Assembly: GCA_013361075.1 (NCBI GenBank)
Contig: JABWAJ010000273.1
Coordinates: forward strand, 1 to 7,482
DNA length: 7,482 nucleotides
Origin: Saprospiraceae bacterium
GTDB taxonomy: Bacteria > Bacteroidota > Bacteroidia > Chitinophagales > Saprospiraceae
Direction: 5' to 3'
Below the pieces are notes generated by a model. The model did no database searches, was not told the origin of the DNA, and saw only the letters and a list, made by a program, of their open reading frames with translations. Position 1 is the first letter of the stretch; every line of letters begins with the position of its first letter. The position numbers and the translations under genes are program-made. Positions 1 to 5,848 of the stretch are shown here, in pieces.

Positions 1-1
1 C

Positions 2-697
2 CACCGGCTTTGGAAAATATCCGATCCTGCTGAAATTGAAGCACTCACCACTTTATTCGACCAATATGTGCCCAAAGTGTACATCGCCGACGGGCACCAC
101 CGCTCGGCTTGTTCCGCGTTGCTGTACAGGCGGTTACAGGAAAAAAAAGAAACAGGCATTACCAGTGATCGGTTTTTGTGTGGCTTGTTTCCGGAATCTG
201 AACTGGAAATTCTGGCATTTAACCGCATCGTGCAACTGCCTGACGAACTGGATGAAGAAACCCTGCTTCAACGTTTAGCAGAAGTTTGCACCATAAAACT
301 ACTGAAAAGGAAACGCCAGCCTCCGTCCAAACACGAAATGACAATGATTGTGGGCGATCATGGCTATAGCCTGAAGTGGAAACCCGAATTCCTTGACCCT
401 CATGCCAGCCTCTCCGAAATGCTTGATACGGCATTGCTGAACAAACACATTCTGAAAAACATTCTGGGCATTACAGATATTCGTACCGACCGGCGCGTAA
501 GTTATACCGAAGGCCCAAAAGGTTTGCGTGCCATCACCAGGAGAATCCATGAGGATCCGCGGTGTATTGCATTTTGCCTCTATCCCATCAGTGCAGAAGA
601 GTTCTTTGCTGTAGCAGATGCCGGAGAAGTGTTGCCGCCAAAATCTACCTGGTTTGAACCCCGCATGAAAAACGGGTTGTTGGTGCAGGAACTGTAG
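2..697 (+). CDS. DUF1015 family protein, 3' part (5' end outside window)
   Basis: The reading frame is open from the window edge and gives 231 residues before a TAG stop. Family members are usually around 400 residues, so roughly the C-terminal half or more is visible. The family signature YIADGHHRSA lies at visible residues 27-36 and is followed by an alpha/beta region ending in a glutamate-rich part (SAEEFFAVADAGEVLPPKSTWF). The molecular function is not settled. In Bacteroidota, from memory, the gene often sits beside the serine biosynthesis genes serC and serA, so it may be tied to that pathway, but those genes would lie outside this window. The protein is soluble, with no membrane segment in the visible part. 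An in-frame GTG at 68 is not the true start, because conserved sequence continues upstream of it. The gene converges on rplU-rpmA. Confidence 0.85.
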   Translation, partial: HRLWKISDPAEIEALTTLFDQYVPKVYIADGHHRSACSALLYRRLQEKKETGITSDRFLCGLFPESELEILAFNRIVQLPDELDEETLLQRLAEVCTIKLLKRKRQPPSKHEMTMIVGDHGYSLKWKPEFLDPHASLSEMLDTALLNKHILKNILGITDIRTDRRVSYTEGPKGLRAITRRIHEDPRCIAFCLYPISAEEFFAVADAGEVLPPKSTWFEPRMKNGLLVQEL

Positions 698-722
698 CCC
701 CAAGCCAAATAGGGTAGGGGCT
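696..722 (+). terminator. Hairpin at the DUF1015 stop codon (weak terminator)
   Basis: AGCCCC at 696-701 pairs with GGGGCT at 717-722 across a 15-nt loop, and the left arm overlaps the stop codon. It is followed by nine A residues rather than T residues. On the plus strand it is therefore at best an RNA-stabilising or weak termination hairpin. Confidence 0.35.
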
Positions 723-754
723 AAAAAAAAAGCCCAGGCTTTGAAAGCCAGGGC
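723..754 (-). terminator. Intrinsic terminator of the rplU-rpmA operon
   Basis: Read on the minus strand, a GC-rich stem (positions 754-732; GCCC/GGGC outer arms, one mismatch, then GGCT/AGCC inner arms) is followed directly by nine T residues (731-723). This is the classical rho-independent arrangement, 43 nt past the rpmA stop codon. Confidence 0.85.
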
Positions 755-796
755 CCGAAAATATAAAGCTATGAAAACTAAAACTATTGCTGTTAG

Positions 797-1537
797 TTAT
801 TCTTCTTCACCAACTTCCTTTCCACCTTTGAGGTGTTCCTGGTAAGTTTCCAATTCCTCCCAATTGCCGTTGTTTGCCAATTCTGCCTGCTTCGCCCAGG
901 TGGACGGATCATGCATGTTGTATTGGTTTCCAGCTTCATCAAGAATGGCTTTCAAACGGTCCGTATCGGTGCCTGCCAACTCTGCCCAGGTTTTGATACC
1001 GGCAGCATGAAGCAGTCCCTCGATTTTTGGTCCGATGCCTTCTACGAGCTTCAAATCATCGGCTTTAACTTTCTTGCCGGAAGGTAAAGTGATTTTTGCA
1101 GAAGCAGAAGCTTTTGCCTTGGTTTTTTCTGCAACAGGTGCTTCTGCAGCCGGAGCTTCCGCAACAGGCGTAACTTCAACCGGTGCAACCGGGGTTTCTG
1201 CAACCGCTTCAACGGGCGCTGCTTTCTTCGGAGCCGGCGTCTTTTTGGTTACAGCTGGTGTATCCAAACGCTCTTCGACTTCCTGAAATGGAACCACACT
1301 GACAAAGGTGCGATCCATACGACCTCTTTTGAACTTCACATGGCCGAGGGCCGATGCGTGCAGGGTGTGGTCTTTACCCATATAAACGTTTTCACCGGCG
1401 TGAAACTTCGTGCCGCGCTGGCGAATGATCACGTTTCCTGGTTTAACTACCTGGCCGCCAAACAGTTTCACGCCAAGTCGCTTACTTTTACTGTCCCGGC
1501 CGTTGTCGGAACTACCGACGCCTTTCTTATGTGCCAT
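797..1537 (-). CDS. rpmA: Ribosomal protein bL27 with a C-terminal HhH extension
   Basis: Residues 1-88 are a standard bL27 of the large ribosomal subunit. The N-terminus starts AHKKGVGSSDNGRDS after Met, without the cleavable leader found in Firmicutes; in the family this tail reaches towards the peptidyl-transferase centre. E. coli L27 has 85 residues, whereas this protein has 246. Residues 89-150 form an Ala/Pro/Val/Lys linker with repeated PVAEA-like units. Residues 158-240 form a compact domain with a helix-hairpin-helix core (VEGIGPKIEGLL) followed by a Trp-containing helical part (DPSTWAKQAELA, NWEELETYQEHL). The acidic tail is EVGEEE. The ATG at 1537 is unambiguous. The gene lies 36 nt downstream of rplU, in one operon, and is followed by an intrinsic terminator. 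The extension's role is unknown; HhH folds usually bind nucleic acid, so rRNA contact is a guess. No frameshift separates the core from the extension. Confidence 0.95.
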   Translation of the reverse strand: MAHKKGVGSSDNGRDSKSKRLGVKLFGGQVVKPGNVIIRQRGTKFHAGENVYMGKDHTLHASALGHVKFKRGRMDRTFVSVVPFQEVEERLDTPAVTKKTPAPKKAAPVEAVAETPVAPVEVTPVAEAPAAEAPVAEKTKAKASASAKITLPSGKKVKADDLKLVEGIGPKIEGLLHAAGIKTWAELAGTDTDRLKAILDEAGNQYNMHDPSTWAKQAELANNGNWEELETYQEHLKGGKEVGEEE

Positions 1538-1573
1538 GATTCAAAAAAATTTAAAAGTGGATCAATGGGCCGA

Positions 1574-1885
1574 TCAGCCGGCGATGCTATCAATCTGAAT
1601 TTTCGTGAATGACTGCCTGTGGCCGCGCTTCACTTTGTAGCCTTTCCGTCTTTTTTTCTTAAAGACGATTACTTTATCGCCTTTCTGGCGATTCAACACA
1701 GTGGCAGTCACCTTTGCGGCGTTCAGCACCGGCGTGCCAACCGAGACGTTGCCGTCGCGTTCGATCAGGAGCACCTGGTCGAATGTGACTTTATCGCCCT
1801 CCGTGGCTTCTAACTGGTGGACGAAGAGCTGCTGCCCTTCCTCGACTTTAAACTGTTGACCAGCTATGGTTACGATTGCGAACAT
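1574..1885 (-). CDS. rplU: Ribosomal protein bL21
   Basis: The 103 residues match the length of E. coli L21 and contain the family pattern throughout. The N-terminus is MFAIVTIAGQQFKVEEG, the core is FDQVLLIERDGN and VGTPVLNAAKV, and the basic C-terminal loop is VIVFKKKRRKGYKVKRGHR, which contacts 23S rRNA, ending in QSFTKIQI. The gene is first in the rplU-rpmA operon. As I recall, many Bacteroidota L21 proteins carry the linker and helix-hairpin-helix extension; here L21 stops at the canonical end and the module sits on L27 instead. A promoter of Bacteroidota type lies 44 nt upstream of the start. Confidence 0.97.
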   Translation of the reverse strand: MFAIVTIAGQQFKVEEGQQLFVHQLEATEGDKVTFDQVLLIERDGNVSVGTPVLNAAKVTATVLNRQKGDKVIVFKKKRRKGYKVKRGHRQSFTKIQIDSIAG

Positions 1886-1928
1886 GGTTCAATAGTGATT
1901 TAAATGAATTGAAAATGATTTTGGAGCG

Positions 1929-1959
1929 CAAATGTACGTCGCAGCGCCGGGAAATGAAA
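1929..1959 (-). promoter_or_regulatory. Promoter of rplU-rpmA, Bacteroidota type
   Basis: On the minus strand TACATTTG (1936-1929) matches the -7 consensus TAnnTTTG exactly. A TTTC (1959-1956), one base from the TTTG form of the -33 box, lies 19 nt upstream. This is the same spacing as in the htrA promoter. The leader before rplU would be about 35-40 nt. Confidence 0.6.
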
Positions 1960-1994
1960 CATTTATGCAAGTTTTTATTTTTCACAACTACTTA

Positions 1995-2009
1995 ACCCCC
2001 CTGTTGTTA
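1995..2009. repeat. 15-nt motif shared with 7193-7207 (copy 1)
   Basis: ACCCCCCTGTTGTTA occurs here and, identically and in the same orientation, at 7193-7207. This copy ends 25 nt before the ATG at 2035. It may be a shared regulatory or leader element; it may also be chance in a C-rich context. Confidence 0.35.
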
Positions 2010-2034
2010 TGCTGTCTTACCAAAACTACAAGTC

Positions 2035-2220
2035 ATGTCACTTTTTGGATTTTTTAAAAAAGACCCTCTTCAAACCCTTGAAAAACAATACGCTAAGTTA
2101 ATGGAAGAAGCCATGCACATCCAGCGCAGCGGCGACCTCAAAGCTTATGCCCGCAAAATTGAAGAGGCAGAGGCAGTGCAGCAGGAGATTGAAGCCTTAA
2201 AAACAGCGAAAGATTCATAA
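2035..2220 (+). CDS. Small DUF6435 / Lacal_2735-like protein
   Basis: This 61-residue protein opens with the family-like MSLFGFFKKDP. It continues as a highly charged, predicted helical stretch (residues 11-58) rich in Glu, Lys, Ala and Gln, ending QQEIEALKTAKDS. The size and pattern fit the Lacal_2735 (DUF6435) family of short Bacteroidota proteins, a call made from memory. Function is unknown. It has no membrane segment and no cysteine, and could form a helical hairpin or coiled coil. The ATG is the only sensible start, because the family N-terminus begins right there. No clear promoter is visible in the 149 nt between it and the divergent rplU, although a C-rich 15-nt motif lies 25 nt upstream. 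Confidence 0.75.
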   Translation: MSLFGFFKKDPLQTLEKQYAKLMEEAMHIQRSGDLKAYARKIEEAEAVQQEIEALKTAKDS

Positions 2221-2228
2221 AATGATTT

Positions 2229-2370
2229 GGGCGTGCCCCCGCCTCCCGCAAGACCATCGCAGCGGGGTCGGGCTGTCCGCTATTATGGCCTCTGCACTGG
2301 CTTGGTGATTGAGCGGAGTCGAAATCACCAAGCCAGTGCAGGGGCCATACCGCTTCCATCCCTCACGCGG
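2229..2370. repeat. Large structured palindromic element (REP-like or RNA-like)
   Basis: The stretch folds into a nested structure. An outer GCGTG (2231-2235) pairs with CACGC (2364-2368). A side hairpin is formed by CCCCGC (2237-2242) and GCGGGG (2262-2267). GGG (2270-2272) can pair with CCC (2360-2362), and a long arm occupies 2284-2349. Two CCGCT copies flank the long arm (2277-2281 and 2350-2354). I recall intergenic Bacteroidota repeats with the same scaffold (GGGCGTGCCCC, then GGTCGGGCTGTCCGCT, a variable hairpin, and ATCCCTCACGC), which suggests a dispersed family. It separates two convergent genes and may act as a terminator or a 3'-end stabiliser on either strand; no clear T-run follows it. 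Confidence 0.7.
2284..2349. repeat. Long inverted repeat: 27-nt arms, 12-nt loop
   Basis: The arms 2284-2310 and 2323-2349 are complementary over 27 positions with a single G-T wobble. The loop and its edges contain TTGAGCGGAGTCGAAA (2309-2324), a short repeat common between genes in this phylum and resembling the sequence at 5704-5719. Confidence 0.9.
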
Positions 2371-3169
2371 GTGACGTATCCGGAAACATGCCTTCAAACA
2401 CCCGAACCGCCGGCCCGCACAACCACACCTCCTCGAACCGGTCTCCGACAGGCTTGAATCGCACCTGAAGCTGGCCGCCTTTGGTTGCAATGGATACAGC
2501 TGTATTTTTGGTTTCCGGGTTTTTAACATACAAAGCAATGGCTGCTGCCGTCACGCCCGTGCCACACGACAAGGTTTCGTCTTCCACGCCGCGCTCGTAG
2601 GTGGCAACGGCAATGCCTTTTTCTGTCGGTTCTACAAAATTCACATTGATGCCTTCTTCCCGAAAAGTTTCTGAATAGCGAATCTTCCGTCCCAGTTCCG
2701 CCACCGGCAATGCATCCAATTGATCCACAAACTGCACGTAATGCGGCGAACCCGTGTTCAGGATGTAATCACCGGTACTGGTTGGCGTCACCTTCACAAC
2801 ATCTGTCATTTTCAATTCTACCCAGTCCGGTGTTGCCATCCGGGCTTCGTGGGGGCCGTCAATGGCAATAAACCGGCAGTGGTCGCCGATGAGGCCTAAG
2901 TGTTTTGCAAAAGCGACGATGCAGCGCCCGCCGTTGCCACACATCGAACTTTCGCGCCCGTCGGCGTTGAAATACACCATCCGGAAATCAAACCCCGGCG
3001 CATTTTCCAGCAAAATGAGGCCGTCGGCACCAATGCCAAAACGCCGGTGGCACAATCGTGCAATCAAGGCCACATCTGCAGCGTAGGGAAAAATACCGGC
3101 GCGGTTGTCCACCATCACAAAATCGTTGCCGGCACCCTGGTATTTATGGAATGGAATGTTGATTGCCAT
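2363..3169 (-). CDS. dapF: Diaminopimelate epimerase
   Basis: The enzyme interconverts LL- and meso-diaminopimelate in the cytoplasm. This is the penultimate step of lysine synthesis and the source of meso-DAP for peptidoglycan. The 268-residue product has the full family pattern. The N-terminus is FHKYQGAGNDFVMVDN. The first catalytic Cys is Cys77 in MCGNGGRC; the second is Cys202 in SCGTGVTAAA. This two-cysteine acid/base pair is characteristic of the PLP-independent epimerases. GADGLILL (48-55) and NTGSPHYV (138-145) are also conserved. The ATG at 3169 precedes the conserved start directly. The last few codons and the TGA lie in the right-hand end of the palindromic element at 2229-2370, so the C-terminal PDTSPA may be element-derived. 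A small membrane protein gene lies upstream on the same strand with a 121-nt hairpin-rich gap, so co-transcription is possible but not shown. Confidence 0.97.
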   Translation of the reverse strand: MAINIPFHKYQGAGNDFVMVDNRAGIFPYAADVALIARLCHRRFGIGADGLILLENAPGFDFRMVYFNADGRESSMCGNGGRCIVAFAKHLGLIGDHCRFIAIDGPHEARMATPDWVELKMTDVVKVTPTSTGDYILNTGSPHYVQFVDQLDALPVAELGRKIRYSETFREEGINVNFVEPTEKGIAVATYERGVEDETLSCGTGVTAAAIALYVKNPETKNTAVSIATKGGQLQVRFKPVGDRFEEVWLCGPAVRVFEGMFPDTSPA

Positions 3170-3221
3170 TTTTAGTTCATCGTTATTGGTTACTGGTTAT
3201 TGGTCTGTTCCCCCGTTGGCG

Positions 3222-3288
3222 CGAGGTTCTGCCTCGTGTCTACTATTTTAGAGGCTCCGCCTCGTGCTCCCGGGCGGCCGCAAGGAGC
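3222..3288. repeat. Cluster of short hairpin repeats upstream of dapF
   Basis: Three hairpins follow one another. CGAGG/CCTCG spans 3222-3236. GAGGC/GCCTC spans 3251-3263. GCTCC/GGAGC spans 3266-3288 and encloses a GCGGCCGC palindrome. The first two are variants of one unit (GAGGyTCyGCCTC) about 28 nt apart, each followed by GTG. Upstream, 3182-3202 repeats GGTTATTGGT-like sequence. The arrangement looks like an intergenic repeat cluster of the kind frequent in Bacteroidota. The left edge is 52 nt before the dapF start, so it is inside any transcript that reaches dapF from upstream. Confidence 0.6.
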
Positions 3289-3290
3289 CC

Positions 3291-3464
3291 CTACCGACGC
3301 CCTGTACTATCCCTCACCTCCTCCTCCTGAGCAGGCGGAACGTAATTTGGATTGGGTTTCCTGAACAGCATCAGGGCACCCAGCAGCAGCATTAGGGATA
3401 GGCCCAGCAGCGGCAACCGCCACCCGCCCCAGATGTTGCTAAAATATGCCTCGTGTTTTTGCAT
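3291..3464 (-). CDS. Probable small single-pass membrane protein
   Basis: The predicted 57-residue product starts MQKHEAYFSNIWGGWR. It has one hydrophobic helix (about residues 17-33, LPLLGLSLMLLLGALML) followed by a positively charged FRK, and then a polar, proline-containing tail (PNPNYVPPAQEEE). By the positive-inside rule the tail would be cytoplasmic. The open frame extends upstream to 3602, but that extension overlaps the htrA promoter and start and reads as unstructured sequence, so the internal ATG at 3464 is preferred. I do not recognise a family. The gene may be co-transcribed with dapF (gap 121 nt). The evidence is a plausible protein pattern only; it could be a chance frame. Confidence 0.5.
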   Translation of the reverse strand: MQKHEAYFSNIWGGWRLPLLGLSLMLLLGALMLFRKPNPNYVPPAQEEEVRDSTGRR

Positions 3465-3487
3465 GGTTATTATTCTGTTAAACGTTA

Positions 3488-3517
3488 TTGATTGATACAG
3501 GTTTCGGCGTAAGTTTG
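3488..3517 (+). promoter_or_regulatory. Promoter of htrA, Bacteroidota consensus
   Basis: TTG (3488-3490), a 19-nt spacer and TAAGTTTG (3510-3517) match the Bacteroidota primary sigma-factor consensus. Transcription would start near 3523, leaving a leader of about 45 nt before the chosen htrA start. Confidence 0.7.
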
Positions 3518-3567
3518 TATATTGTTTCGCAATACCATCACCTGAATTCCTAAAATTGCTCATCTCA

Positions 3568-5010
3568 ATGACCGGGATCATGAAAAAATACGGCATTGTC
3601 ATCCTCAGCTCCTTGTTGAGCGCTGTTTTGGCGGTCTTTCTTTACCGCCTTTTCGATGCGCCCCGGGAGGTTGTCATCCGGGAGGCCCTGCCCTCGCAGC
3701 ACACCGGTTGGACCGATGACCCTTTGCTGGGCGCAAAGCAGCGCACCTTTTTATCTTCTGCTCCGACCAATTTTACGGCGGCAGCTACTGCTGTAACACC
3801 AGGTGTGGTCAATATCCGCGCGGCTCAAAGCAGTCGTTTTGATTTTTGGGGAAGTGAAGAGTCTTATGGTTCCTCCTCGGGATCGGGGGTCATTATTTCC
3901 TCCGACGGACTCATCGTCACCAACCACCACGTGATTGAAAACGCCAATGAAATTCAGGTAACGCTGAACGACAAGCGCGAGTTCAAAGCTGAAATTGTTG
4001 GCATAGACCCTTCAACCGACCTGGCCCTGTTGAAAATCAAAGGTAGCAAATTGCCTTATCTTGAGTTTGGGAATTCCGATTCCCTGCGGGTCGGGGAGTG
4101 GGTATTGGCCGTAGGCAATCCTTTTGAGCTGCAATCTACCGTCACAGCAGGCATCGTCAGCGCACGGGGCCGCAGCATTGATATCCTGGAAACCCAGGAC
4201 CGCATCGAGTCTTTTATTCAAACGGATGCCGCCGTCAACCCTGGCAACAGCGGCGGCGCTCTGGTCAATACCAACGGCGAACTCGTCGGCATCAACACCG
4301 CCATCATCACCCGGTCGGGGCGCTACGAAGGGTATTCCTTCGCCGTGCCCGGCAATCTGGTACGCAAAGTTATCAAAGACCTGCGCGACCACGGGGTGGT
4401 GCAACGAGGCATTCTTGGTGTGTTCATTGACGATCTGACAGAAGAACGGGCCCGCCAGTTGGGGCTGCCCGCCATTGAGGGCGTTTACATCACCCGCATC
4501 ACCCCTGACGGCGCTGCCGACAAAGCCGGCCTGCGGGAAAATGACGTGGTACTGAGCATCAACGGCATAAAAACCAAAACCCTGCCCGAAATGCAGGAAC
4601 AATTGGGGAGCTACCGCCCGGGCAATACCCTCGCCATCGAATACATGCGCGACGGGAAAAAGCACAAAGCCAGTGCTGTACTGCAAGGAAAAACCGGAGA
4701 TGTGCTGGCCGCCAGCTCAAAAGATGACGGCTTTCTGCGCGAACTGGGCTTTGAATTGCGGGACCTCAGCCGGGAAGAGCAAAAACGCCTCAACGTCAAA
4801 GGAGTACATGTCGTGAGTATTTTCCGCGGAAGTAAAGTAGAGCGCACCAATATGGACCCCGGGTTTGTCATTACCCGCCTGAACAGCGAAGCCGTTACCA
4901 GCGTCGAAAACCTGACGCAAAAACTGAAAAATGCCAAAGGTAAAGTGTTGCTGGAAGGGGTTTATGAGGATTATGCCGGGGAGTATTATTATGCGTTTTC
5001 GATGGAGTGA
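3568..5010 (+). CDS. htrA: HtrA/DegP-type serine protease with two PDZ domains
   Basis: This is an envelope protease/chaperone of the S1C family that degrades misfolded periplasmic proteins. With the ATG at 3568 the product has 480 residues. A hydrophobic helix (about 8-28) exports or anchors it. The trypsin-like domain has His121 (TNHHV), Asp151 (STDLALL) and Ser228 (NPGNSGGAL), a complete catalytic triad. PDZ1 (about 281-375) begins RGILGVFIDD and contains GAADKAGLRENDVVLSING. PDZ2 (about 390-480) is more divergent and ends YYYAFSME. Family length is normal. Starts possible in frame are TTG 3556, ATG 3568 and ATG 3580; TAAAA about 12 nt upstream favours 3568, while the MKK beginning makes 3580 almost as likely. 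It is transcribed from its own promoter and not obviously in an operon, since the next gene begins 60 nt downstream. Confidence 0.95.
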   Translation: MTGIMKKYGIVILSSLLSAVLAVFLYRLFDAPREVVIREALPSQHTGWTDDPLLGAKQRTFLSSAPTNFTAAATAVTPGVVNIRAAQSSRFDFWGSEESYGSSSGSGVIISSDGLIVTNHHVIENANEIQVTLNDKREFKAEIVGIDPSTDLALLKIKGSKLPYLEFGNSDSLRVGEWVLAVGNPFELQSTVTAGIVSARGRSIDILETQDRIESFIQTDAAVNPGNSGGALVNTNGELVGINTAIITRSGRYEGYSFAVPGNLVRKVIKDLRDHGVVQRGILGVFIDDLTEERARQLGLPAIEGVYITRITPDGAADKAGLRENDVVLSINGIKTKTLPEMQEQLGSYRPGNTLAIEYMRDGKKHKASAVLQGKTGDVLAASSKDDGFLRELGFELRDLSREEQKRLNVKGVHVVSIFRGSKVERTNMDPGFVITRLNSEAVTSVENLTQKLKNAKGKVLLEGVYEDYAGEYYYAFSME

Positions 5011-5070
5011 TAACCAACGGAAATTATTTTTATAACCTTAAATTTTTCCTTTATCCAGTCAACAAACGCC

Positions 5071-5652
5071 ATGAAAACACAAGGTTCGATTACCCTTCAA
5101 CAATACGCTGATCGGGTAGTCATTTTTATTCCCAATGAAAAAAATCCCGCCATTATTGCAGGAATGTCTGCTCTTCTTATTGCTTGGTGTTACGTTCTGT
5201 ATCAGTTTATTTTGCCGGTCTTAGATGTACTTACAGAAGGCATTGAAGGTCGTAATTTATCGATTATTTTGGTATTAGGTTGGGGCTTGGGTGCCATACA
5301 CCAATTGTCCCGTCTCTTGTACCTTCTTTTCGGCGGCGTAGAAATAGAAGCGTCCAAAACACAAATCAGGGTTAAAAAACGCTGGGCATTGCTTTCACGC
5401 AGCTGGCGCTACGCTCCGGCTGATATGTCGAATATCCGACTCAGAGATAATGTAGTCGAAAAATTGCCTGAATTTATAAAACCCACGAAAATTTGGCCGA
5501 TCACTTTCGACAATAAAGGCCCTGGCAACCCCGATACTTTGCTGCCTGATATTCAAATAGAGAAGGCCGACGCCCTGCTCATTTTAAAAACATTACTTGA
5601 CCGGGATATTTTGAGGCCCGATCAGGTTAAAGAACCAGAAATTGAGTTTTGA
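5071..5652 (+). CDS. Two-helix membrane protein of unknown function, PH-like tail
   Basis: This is a 193-residue protein. A short polar N-terminal part (1-25, including SITLQQYADRVVIFIPN) precedes two hydrophobic helices at about 27-50 and 62-88. A soluble C-terminal region (89-193) follows with alternating beta-like segments: GGVEIEASKTQIRVKKR, SWRYAPADMSNIRL, KIWPITFDN, and a final helix ADALLILKTLLDRDIL. The layout, two membrane helices followed by a small beta-rich domain, resembles bacterial PH-like (bPH/DUF304-type) membrane proteins, but I cannot name a family. The ATG is the first in the frame after a stop and is followed by lysine. The gap to htrA is 60 nt, A+T rich, and shows neither terminator nor clear promoter, so co-transcription with htrA is possible. 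The base composition is lower in G+C than in htrA. Confidence 0.75.
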   Translation: MKTQGSITLQQYADRVVIFIPNEKNPAIIAGMSALLIAWCYVLYQFILPVLDVLTEGIEGRNLSIILVLGWGLGAIHQLSRLLYLLFGGVEIEASKTQIRVKKRWALLSRSWRYAPADMSNIRLRDNVVEKLPEFIKPTKIWPITFDNKGPGNPDTLLPDIQIEKADALLILKTLLDRDILRPDQVKEPEIEF

Positions 5653-5701
5653 AAGCGGGGCATAGGCACCAGTTCAATGACTGCTCGTTAACGAACGGAC
5701 A

Positions 5702-5721
5702 CGTTGAGTGCAGTCGAGACG
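5702..5721. repeat. REP-like short palindromic sequence
   Basis: CGT and ACG ends flank TTGAGTGCAGTCGAGA (5704-5719), which matches TTGAGCGGAGTCGAAA at 2309-2324 in 13 of 16 positions. It lies immediately upstream of the point where xisH homology begins and may mark the deletion or insertion junction. Confidence 0.55.
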
Positions 5722-5737
5722 CTCCTCACCTGTTTTG

Positions 5738-5848
5738 CTCTCGAATGGCAGAGAGCAGAATTTCATTCAATTTGTCATAGGGAAGCACCATGTTCGGGTA
5801 ATTACATTTAATCCACTGACAAAATCAATTCAAGCATGGATCGAGTAG
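5738..5848 (+). pseudogene. xisH: xisH 3' remnant
   Basis: An open frame ending at TAG 5846-5848 encodes about 36 residues. The last 30 or so (from NFIQFVIGKHHVRV to TFNPLTKSIQAWIE) match my recollection of the XisH C-terminus, where a hydrophobic strand is followed by an xFNPxTxxIxxW ending. XisH is normally around 140 residues with a PD-(D/E)XK-like nuclease fold; the rest is missing here. In-frame sequence further upstream has a TGA at 5705-5707 inside a REP-like repeat and no XisH similarity. The remnant overlaps the xisI ATG by 13 nt, the usual tight xisH-xisI arrangement, which supports the identification. No start codon or function is expected. Confidence 0.7.

Noticed and set aside
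299..703. A 134-codon minus-strand frame inside the DUF1015 gene
   Set aside because: The plus frame carries the DUF1015 signature and continuous protein sequence. The minus frame has no recognisable pattern.
3182..3288. CRISPR array suggested by repeated hairpins
   Set aside because: There are only two or three short units with unequal sequence and spacing, no spacers of constant length and no cas genes.
3465..3602. N-terminal extension of the small membrane protein to 3602
   Set aside because: It overlaps the htrA start and promoter and encodes unstructured sequence. The ATG at 3464 gives a more normal protein.
4012..4686. A 224-codon open frame on the minus strand inside htrA
   Set aside because: It is antisense to the conserved protease and PDZ1 region, where all the family motifs are on the plus strand. 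It reads as a codon-bias shadow.
5736..5825. A minus-strand frame of about 30 codons upstream of xisI, ending in a TGA
   Set aside because: It looked at first like the end of an unknown gene, but it is the antisense of the fragment that matches the XisH C-terminus. It also has a stop just upstream.
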